Assembly: GCA_030671465.1 (NCBI GenBank)
Contig: DAOVIP010000167.1
Span: 1-5,197, forward strand
Length of the DNA stretch: 5,197 nt
Reading direction: 5' to 3'
Source: Candidatus Aminicenantota bacterium
Lineage (GTDB): Bacteria > Acidobacteriota > Aminicenantia > UBA2199
A program made the translations under genes and the position numbers. This document shows, one piece after another, positions 1-5,197 of the stretch (positions within the stretch are counted from its first letter, which is position 1; each line of letters begins with the position of its first letter). The notes under the pieces were generated by a model. That model had not been told where the DNA came from. It saw nothing but the letters and a program-made list of their open reading frames with translations, and searched no databases.

Positions 1-1185
1 ACCGAAAATTACCTGGTTAAAGGCGGCTTTTTCAAGTCCAAGATCGGTGATATCCTGCAGTATGCACCAGTAACCTGGATCTGAAGACTCGATTTTTAAC
101 GGAGCCGGTATGGGAACATCCATGATGGGGTTTTCCGGTTCAGCTGGTTTTTGAAATACCTCTGCAAAGGGGTATTGAAGTTTTTGCCAGTTCATTCCAA
201 AACCGAGTTTCCACAATCGCCTGGAAACCAGCAGGCCCTGGCGGATGCCATCAATTATTTTTTGAAAACCCTTTTCTGCCACATGAGCAGCAATAGAGGA
301 GACAAACGCTGATCCGATGCCGGTCATGTTTCCCGGGCAGTATTCGGAAAATCCATCTTCAGCAATCTGGGGGTCGTACAGTAGTTGGGCATTTACTTCT
401 CCAGCCCTGCGTCTGTACACAATCGCCCCGTCCACTCCGAATCTGGCCACCAGACAGGCACAGTTATTCAGGGGAAGTAGTTTGGGATTGGCAGCCATCT
501 GCCAGACAAAATCGGTTGCGGTCCGCTCCCAGGAGGCCTTGCGGCTGATCTTGGCTCCCAGACGTCTTAAATCATCGGCAGTAAAAATGAGAATCAGTTT
601 GTCGGGATAATCCTGGCTCAGTTTATTCCATAACTTTCCCTGTACCAGGGGGTGGCTCATTTTCAAAATAATCCAGTCGGGTTTTCCAGCTGTCAAGGCA
701 GCCGGCCAGAATTTTTCAGCTGCATCCCGGAAACCATTGCCGGCATCGTCCAGTACCAGGATTTTTGCCTGGGGGTCATCTTCAGCCATTTCAAGGGGAA
801 TGGGGGAACGATCCTGTGGCCCGGCATATCCCTTAAACTGGCTAACCCTGAATACCTGATCCTTTTTTTGGCCAATGTTATATGAAAATTTATCCAGCCT
901 GATTATGGAGTGAATGGTTTGTTCAGGGGGTATGTTTTCGATTTTTTTCGGAGACGGGGATAAAACATTGCCATTTGTTCTTACTTTCAGAAATTCGGCC
1001 AGCAGCAGGGCGCCACCCAATTTGGGTATTTGTCTGGTTCCGGTCAAGGTTTGCCAGTTTAAAATATTTTGATTCTCAGGAGTGGAAGTTGCGGCAGGGG
1101 TGGAGATTTCCAACCAGTCAATGACCACATCTCCGTTTACCACTATTTTGGGAAAATTCTTTTTTTTTGAATCTTTTTTTTTCAT
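1..1185 (-). CDS. PfkB/ribokinase-fold protein with altered catalytic motif (3' partial)
   Basis: The frame is open from ATG 1185 to base 1 (395 codons, no stop), so the C-terminal part lies outside the window. After a lysine-rich leader, VVNGDVVIDWLE (residues 15-26) resembles the first strand of PfkB sugar and nucleoside kinases. LGGALLLAEFL from 56 resembles the glycine-rich substrate segment. FGVDGAIVYRR (249-259) matches the usual lGxxGa strand pair. TGIGSAFVSSIA (288-299) matches the second PfkB signature, in which GxGD carries the catalytic base. Here that aspartate is Ser292, so ordinary sugar phosphotransfer is doubtful; ligand binding may remain. The region between 60 and 240 is diverged and longer than expected. 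The fold ends near residue 340. A Pro/Glu-rich linker (about 345-370) then leads into a further unidentified segment, so the full protein is probably multidomain. It may act as a nucleotide- or sugar-sensing partner of the Clp ATPase (inferred). Confidence 0.85.
   Translation of the reverse strand, partial: MKKKDSKKKNFPKIVVNGDVVIDWLEISTPAATSTPENQNILNWQTLTGTRQIPKLGGALLLAEFLKVRTNGNVLSPSPKKIENIPPEQTIHSIIRLDKFSYNIGQKKDQVFRVSQFKGYAGPQDRSPIPLEMAEDDPQAKILVLDDAGNGFRDAAEKFWPAALTAGKPDWIILKMSHPLVQGKLWNKLSQDYPDKLILIFTADDLRRLGAKISRKASWERTATDFVWQMAANPKLLPLNNCACLVARFGVDGAIVYRRRAGEVNAQLLYDPQIAEDGFSEYCPGNMTGIGSAFVSSIAAHVAEKGFQKIIDGIRQGLLVSRRLWKLGFGMNWQKLQYPFAEVFQKPAEPENPIMDVPIPAPLKIESSDPGYWCILQDITDLGLEKAAFNQVIFG
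1160..1182 (-). repeat. Two nine-base A tracts at the start of the PfkB-like gene
   Basis: Immediately after the ATG the coding strand has nine A (1174-1182), GATTC, then nine A again (1160-1168). They encode the lysine-rich leader MKKKDSKKK. Runs of this length are prone to polymerase slippage, so sequencing or annotation frameshifts, or biological ones, are possible here. The frame as given is open throughout. Confidence 0.8.
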
Positions 1186-1189
1186 TTTT

Positions 1190-1196
1190 CCTCCCC
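1190..1196 (-). promoter_or_regulatory. Ribosome binding site of the PfkB-like gene
   Basis: The minus strand reads GGGGAGG followed by four A residues and the ATG at 1185. The spacing is short but the match is strong. It lies in the 28-base gap after the Clp gene's TGA stop, consistent with translation from the same messenger. Confidence 0.75.
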
Positions 1197-1213
1197 AATA
1201 AATCTAGGATATT

Positions 1214-3412
1214 TCAAAACAAATCCTTGATTTCTATAAATTCCAGGGTGTCTTGTTTTACTCTGATGTCTATTTTTCTTCTTTTGTTACTATCCTTTTC
1301 GGGCATAAACTTGGCCAGAGGTGTATTGATCAATTCATCCACGGTTCGTTCCAGATTACGGGCGCCCCATTTTTTACTGAATCCTTTTTTGATAATTAAT
1401 TTAATGGCTTCATTTGAAAATATGAGGTCCATTCCTTTTCCCTGCCATTTTTGTTTCACCTGGGGAATGATACTTCTGGTCACGATTTTTTCTGCGGTTT
1501 CACTGGAGATGCTGTTGAACACACCGATATAGTCAATGCGGTTGATAAACTCAGCCGGAAAATATTTCATCAGCTGATCCCTGACTCCCCGGTCCGTTTC
1601 ATCGGACAGGAATCCGATGCTGTGATCCCGTTCAATGGAAATATTGGAGGTCATGATAATAATCACATCACTGAAATAGGTATGGCGTCTGTAGGTATCG
1701 GTTAATACACCGCTATCAAAAACCTGCAGAAACAGTTTGTGAATCTCCCGGTGGGCTTTCTCCATTTCATCCAGTAACAGGATCGAGAAGGGTTTTTCCT
1801 CGATTTCATTCAGGATGGGGCTGCCTTCTTCAACCCCGTGATAGCCGAAAGGAGCTCCCAGAAGTTTGGCCACTGCGTGTGGTTCTGAAAACTCGGACAT
1901 ATCGATGCGAATGAGTTTTTTTTGGGAACCAAACATAAATTCAGATAAGGCTTTGGCAAATTCGGTTTTTCCCACCCCGGTGGGTCCGGCAAACAGAAAT
2001 ACCCCGTTGGGGCGCTGGGGATGGAGGTCTGCTCCCAGGGTTTTGGGCCAGATGATATCCACCACCATATCGATGATGTGATCCTGTCCCAGGATACGGC
2101 TCTTCAGATACGCAGTCAATCCCTGTAATTTGTTTCTCAGCTCATCTTCCAGTTTACCGATGGGAAGCCCGGTCAGGGAACCGATCTGTTCTTTTATATC
2201 TTCCAGGGTTATGGTTTTTTTGCCCTGGCGTACAGCCCGTCCTACAGCATGATCGATAATATCAATGGCCTTGTCGGGAAAATATCTGTTTCTCATGTAG
2301 CGCTGAGAAAGGTCAATGATCTGGGAATAGACGTTCGCGTCTATTTTCAGTTTCTGGGGTTTTTCAAATTTGATGGGTACCAGCTGTTTTAACATGTTCA
2401 GGGTTTCGGAAGCGGGAAGTTCAGGGATGCGAATGGGCTGGAAGCGGCGTTCCAGGGCTGAGTTTTTGGTGATATACTTGTGATAGTAAGTGTCAGTGGT
2501 GGCGCCAATGCAGGATATCTCTCCGCGGGCCAAAGCAGGGAGTAATATGGTGGTGACATCCAGGGTTGACCCTTCTGTCTGACCGGCGCCTATGATGGAG
2601 TGGAATTCATCGATAAATAGAATAAGATCCGAAGCTTTAATTTCTTGAAGGATCTGGGTTACCCGCTCTTCAAACTCGCCCCGGTACTTGGTACCACCTA
2701 ACATACTGGCTGTGTTTAATTCGAATATACGTTTTCCCTGAAGGGCACCGGGAACCTGGTTGGATATTATTTTTTGGGTCAGGCCGTCCACAATAGCTGT
2801 TTTTCCTACTCCGGCAGGACCGACCAATAGGGGATTGCGCTTGAAAACCCGACACAGGGTTTCAATGACCAGATTAATTTCACGGTCGCGACCGATGATG
2901 GGGTGGAGTTTTCCTGAACTGGCCAGTTCGGTTAAATCACGACCAAATTTTTTCAGAAAATCACTTACTTGTGCACTTGGCTTCATTTCTGTTTCGAATT
3001 CGGGTTCAATCGGTAATTCAAGGTCTTCCAAATCAGGTGTATCTGAGGACGTTTTTGGTTCTGTTTTTTTTATTCTGAATCCGCAGGTACTGGCCGTTGA
3101 TTTTATCAGCAGATCCAATTTTATGACTCCATTTTCAGACTGAAAATAGGCATCATCCAGGATCTGGTTATAAGAATACAGATCCTGGTTAGCCAAAAGC
3201 TGATCCTTTAATTTTCTATTGATCTCATTCAGGCTCACTTTATCCACAATATTCAGCACTTCATTTGGGCATAGATGGGTCAATGCCTGCATGATATGGG
3301 CGGCATTGGCAGTTGTTCGATTGGCATTGTTGGCAATTTTAGTGGCATGATAGATGACTCGTTTGACTTCATTGGAGAGTTTATCCCAGCCGGGCCATTT
3401 TTCATCGGGCAT
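1214..3412 (-). CDS. ClpA-type Hsp100 AAA+ unfoldase, two ATPase rings
   Basis: A complete 732-residue protein, close to ClpA in length (about 758). The N-terminal part (about 1-114) resembles a worn Clp_N repeat pair, followed by an acidic linker (about 115-148). Ring D1 starts near 156. It has Walker A GPAGVGKT at 198-205, a pore loop with Y243, Walker B with D268/E269 and arginine fingers R322/R323. Ring D2 has Walker A GPTGVGKT at 476-483, pore-loop Y524, Walker B with D548/E549, sensor-1 N590, arginine finger R625 and sensor-2 R685. All look competent for ATP hydrolysis. D1 runs into D2 with no coiled-coil middle domain, so it is not ClpB and not a typical ClpC. SIGF at 598-601 sits where ClpA has SIGL, the loop that docks on ClpP. 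Its likely role is ATP-driven unfolding in the cytoplasm, perhaps with ClpP, on targets chosen by its operon partners (inferred). It is probably a dedicated paralogue and not the housekeeping clpA, so no symbol is given. Confidence 0.95.
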   Translation of the reverse strand: MPDEKWPGWDKLSNEVKRVIYHATKIANNANRTTANAAHIMQALTHLCPNEVLNIVDKVSLNEINRKLKDQLLANQDLYSYNQILDDAYFQSENGVIKLDLLIKSTASTCGFRIKKTEPKTSSDTPDLEDLELPIEPEFETEMKPSAQVSDFLKKFGRDLTELASSGKLHPIIGRDREINLVIETLCRVFKRNPLLVGPAGVGKTAIVDGLTQKIISNQVPGALQGKRIFELNTASMLGGTKYRGEFEERVTQILQEIKASDLILFIDEFHSIIGAGQTEGSTLDVTTILLPALARGEISCIGATTDTYYHKYITKNSALERRFQPIRIPELPASETLNMLKQLVPIKFEKPQKLKIDANVYSQIIDLSQRYMRNRYFPDKAIDIIDHAVGRAVRQGKKTITLEDIKEQIGSLTGLPIGKLEDELRNKLQGLTAYLKSRILGQDHIIDMVVDIIWPKTLGADLHPQRPNGVFLFAGPTGVGKTEFAKALSEFMFGSQKKLIRIDMSEFSEPHAVAKLLGAPFGYHGVEEGSPILNEIEEKPFSILLLDEMEKAHREIHKLFLQVFDSGVLTDTYRRHTYFSDVIIIMTSNISIERDHSIGFLSDETDRGVRDQLMKYFPAEFINRIDYIGVFNSISSETAEKIVTRSIIPQVKQKWQGKGMDLIFSNEAIKLIIKKGFSKKWGARNLERTVDELINTPLAKFMPEKDSNKRRKIDIRVKQDTLEFIEIKDLF

Positions 3413-3420
3413 GAATTTTA

Positions 3421-3427
3421 ACCTCCT
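3421..3427 (-). promoter_or_regulatory. Ribosome binding site of the Clp ATPase gene
   Basis: On the minus strand this reads AGGAGGT, a near-perfect Shine-Dalgarno sequence, eight bases before the ATG at 3412. It fixes that ATG as the start. The surrounding 44-base gap is A/T-rich and holds no GC-rich hairpin, which supports co-transcription with the upstream membrane protein gene. Confidence 0.85.
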
Positions 3428-3456
3428 CTGGTTTTAAGAAATTTTTTAAAAACATT

Positions 3457-5197
3457 TTAATGTTTGATTTCATTTTTATTTTTCAGGCGATAAATTTGAA
3501 ATCCGATCCTGGCTAATAATCCGGGAAGGTCTCTGACCGTATTTCGATCCAGCTCTTTTATATCTTCTGTCAACTCCTCCCAGGGAACCAGATAGGGGGT
3601 GGTTTTTTTCTTGATATTTTTTGGGGCCGGTGCATAGGTCCACCTGTTCATCCGGCGCTCTTCAACCCAGCGTTTGTGTTCCAATCGGGCCATGCTCTCT
3701 ATTTCTTCAGGAGTGAATTCAAATTGAGGGGGATCCCAGGTTGTCAGATGCTCAATCCCACATCCCATGTGTTTGAGTTTGACACTGATATGGTCGGCCT
3801 GGCTCCGGTTTGATTCTCTCAGGCTTTCCGGTAATTCCGGCCAGGGAACCAGAGAGGGATTGGTCTCGACGGTTTGGCCTTCCTGGCGCTGTTTGCGCAC
3901 ATATTCTTCATGAATGGCCTGGGCCAGCATCTCATGAGTGCCGGTCATGATGATGGCGGTAGTACAGGTTCTGTCCAGTAATCCAAAGGCATTCAGCTTG
4001 ATAAAACTATCTTCTTCGATTCCTTTGTCTTTCAGGAGGGTGGCCAGACCGGCATTGTGAACCATACGAACGACAATGGGAATATCATTATGCAGGAACT
4101 TTTGGTGAAGATTCAATGCAGTGGACAGGCCGAATGAATCATCATCCAGGCAGATATAAACACCGGTGAACCGGCAGCTTCCCTCAGTAGAGAACAGAAA
4201 ATCAGCGGTCTGAAAAGCGGGTGATATGATTTCCATTTGCAGGATGTGGAGATTACATATTTTTTTTATTGGAGGGTGTTCGATATACAGGGAGTCAATT
4301 TTGTCTTCTGCATGACGGTCAAGAATGGTTATATTGAGTTTTTGATTGGATTTAAGTGACAAATCCTTCCAGTTTTTTGCAGCCTGAATGACCAGGTTTT
4401 CGCCCAGCCTACCCAGGCCCACAATCAACATATGGGATTGACGATTATCCACCTTGCCCTGATGATCAAAGGGTGGATAATCACTCAAACAGGCTCTGGC
4501 ACCCATATCGAAGATATTAAAAAATTCCAGTCGAAAGGTTCCGCCCTGATTCATACCGAATTTCCTTTCTATGAGCAGGCGGCATCGCCGGGGATTGACA
4601 ATATGAACTATACAGGTGAGTGCTGTGCCCTTTTTTTTATCTATCAACTCTTTGCATCTGACGGACACTTCGGTATTCACACCATCATCACCGCACATCG
4701 ACATAATATATTTTGCAGTATTCACACGGGCTTTTCTCAGCAGATCTTTATCAGTGGCATCACCGATAAGTACCAGAGCGCCTTTCTCCCGGCACTGGGG
4801 GATCAGGTCATTGCCCTCGTCCAGTTCAATGACCACCACCCGAAAGCCAGCTTCGATAAATCCAAGGGTTAACAGCAGTCCTTTTCTTCCCAGCCCGCAT
4901 ATGATGATGTGTTTTTTGATAAATCTGATTTTAAACATCCTAAGATGTTCCCGGAACAGGAGGGCCAGGGCTTTTAAAGCGGCAAAAGCGGCAATGGCCG
5001 GTGACAACAAGCGGGCGATCTGCAGCTCCCAGTTGACTGTACCTGATACCGATCCTGACTCCAGGGTAAACAGCTGCAGATCCAGATAAAGAATATCCCA
5101 GAAAGAGCGCTGTTCACCGAGAATCAGAAAATACTTCCGGAATCCAATATATCCCAATAAAATGCTGCCCAAGGCAATGGCCCCGATAAAAAACCAG
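3457..5197 (-). CDS. Membrane-anchored protein with two TrkA-N/RCK-like Rossmann domains and two RyR repeats (5' partial)
   Basis: The 5' end is missing: the frame stays open to the window edge, and a TTG at 5172 lies inside a hydrophobic helix, so it is not a convincing start. Numbering from that codon, the layout is: a first membrane helix (about -8 to 10); an extracytoplasmic-type loop; a second helix (about 55-73) followed by basic residues; a TrkA-N-like domain (about 88-200) with GLGRKG at 93-98, acidic E116/D118 after the second strand and a GDAT motif at 138; a second Rossmann domain (about 247-385) with GLGRLG at 252-257 and D285; and RyR repeats at 416-473 and 494-560. No TVGYG-type filter lies between the helices, so a potassium channel is unlikely. 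TrkA-N domains bind NAD(H) or other nucleotides; RyR domains are named from ryanodine receptors. A ligand-sensing role at the inner face of the membrane is inferred. It is probably the first of the three visible operon genes. Confidence 0.9.
   Translation of the reverse strand, partial: WFFIGAIALGSILLGYIGFRKYFLILGEQRSFWDILYLDLQLFTLESGSVSGTVNWELQIARLLSPAIAAFAALKALALLFREHLRMFKIRFIKKHIIICGLGRKGLLLTLGFIEAGFRVVVIELDEGNDLIPQCREKGALVLIGDATDKDLLRKARVNTAKYIMSMCGDDGVNTEVSVRCKELIDKKKGTALTCIVHIVNPRRCRLLIERKFGMNQGGTFRLEFFNIFDMGARACLSDYPPFDHQGKVDNRQSHMLIVGLGRLGENLVIQAAKNWKDLSLKSNQKLNITILDRHAEDKIDSLYIEHPPIKKICNLHILQMEIISPAFQTADFLFSTEGSCRFTGVYICLDDDSFGLSTALNLHQKFLHNDIPIVVRMVHNAGLATLLKDKGIEEDSFIKLNAFGLLDRTCTTAIIMTGTHEMLAQAIHEEYVRKQRQEGQTVETNPSLVPWPELPESLRESNRSQADHISVKLKHMGCGIEHLTTWDPPQFEFTPEEIESMARLEHKRWVEERRMNRWTYAPAPKNIKKKTTPYLVPWEELTEDIKELDRNTVRDLPGLLARIGFQIYRLKNKNEIKH
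3493..3927 (-). repeat. Tandem pair of RyR repeats within the membrane protein
   Basis: Two related segments close the protein. The first (3754-3927) begins LAQAIHEEYV and continues through LVPWPELPE and a final MGCGI. The second (3493-3693) begins MARLEHKRWV and continues through WTYAP, LVPWEELTE and a final IGFQI. The order of motifs matches the RyR family (Pfam RyR, PF02026): a helix with a conserved His and aromatic residue, a W-T-Y-G/A-P turn, an LVPW-x-EL block, then a helix ending in a G-hydrophobic turn. The first copy lacks the WTYxP segment and is therefore the shorter and more degenerate one. The family assignment is by recognition of these motifs, not by a profile search. Confidence 0.83.

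Noticed and set aside
1..1185. Annotation as an active fructokinase or ribokinase
   Set aside because: The catalytic aspartate of the GxGD motif is replaced by serine, and the middle of the protein is diverged and longer than in those enzymes.
1167..1532. Plus-strand open frame starting with a phenylalanine/leucine-rich stretch that looks like a signal peptide
   Set aside because: The hydrophobic look arises from the T-rich complement of the lysine codons and A tracts of the PfkB-like gene and the end of the Clp gene.
2760..3143. Plus-strand open frame of 127 codons
   Set aside because: It is antisense to D1 of the Clp ATPase, including its Walker A region; the open frame is a by-product of the conserved coding sequence opposite.
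1214..3412. Assignment as ClpB disaggregase or type VI secretion ClpV
   Set aside because: The coiled-coil middle domain inserted in D1 of ClpB and ClpV is absent, and the IGF loop typical of ClpP partners is present. No type VI secretion gene is nearby.
3413..3456. Possible terminator or promoter between the membrane protein and Clp genes
   Set aside because: The gap is A/T-rich but has no GC-rich stem followed by a T run. It is also too short to hold a convincing -35/-10 pair plus the ribosome binding site.
4432..5089. Overlapping plus-strand open frames of 146 and 157 codons
   Set aside because: They lie antisense to the first Rossmann domain and the second membrane helix, whose protein motifs are clear. 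Their own translations show no recognisable domain and they lack good ribosome binding sites.
3457..5197. Annotation as TrkA or a potassium channel
   Set aside because: No selectivity filter is visible, TrkA itself has no membrane helices, and the C-terminus is RyR repeats, not TrkA-C domains.

Overview
The window is almost fully occupied by three genes on the minus strand, read from right to left. They form what looks like one operon, and both ends of the window cut through a gene. Gaps between genes are short (44 and 28 bases), each downstream gene has a clear purine-rich ribosome binding site, and no hairpin-plus-T-run terminator lies between them. The operon promoter must lie to the right of the window. 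All sizeable plus-strand open frames are shadows of these genes.

Order of transcription: (1) positions 5197-3457, a membrane-anchored protein whose first transmembrane helix is cut by the window edge. It has two tandem Rossmann (TrkA-N/RCK-like) domains and then two ryanodine-receptor-type RyR repeats. (2) Positions 3412-1214, a complete 732-residue two-ring Clp/Hsp100 ATPase of ClpA type. It has both Walker sets, pore-loop tyrosines, no middle domain, and an IGF tripeptide where ClpA/ClpC carry the ClpP-docking loop. (3) Positions 1185-1, the first 395 residues of a PfkB/ribokinase-fold protein. It keeps the fold signatures but has serine where the catalytic aspartate of the GxGD motif should be. 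It runs off the left edge without a stop.

How they may work together (inference): the membrane protein could sense a nucleotide or nucleotide-derived ligand through its Rossmann and RyR modules. The degenerate sugar/nucleoside-kinase fold could be a second ligand-binding or adaptor component. The ClpA-like machine would be the effector, unfolding targets and possibly feeding them to the host ClpP. This resembles a dedicated signalling or conflict module more than housekeeping proteolysis or potassium transport, but no toxin, nuclease or transposon is visible to prove a defence role.

Organism: bacterial. The gene style (strong GGAGG ribosome binding sites, moderate base composition, RyR/TrkA-N membrane proteins) would fit a Desulfobacterota-like Gram-negative anaerobe. 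This is a weak impression and not something the sequence proves.
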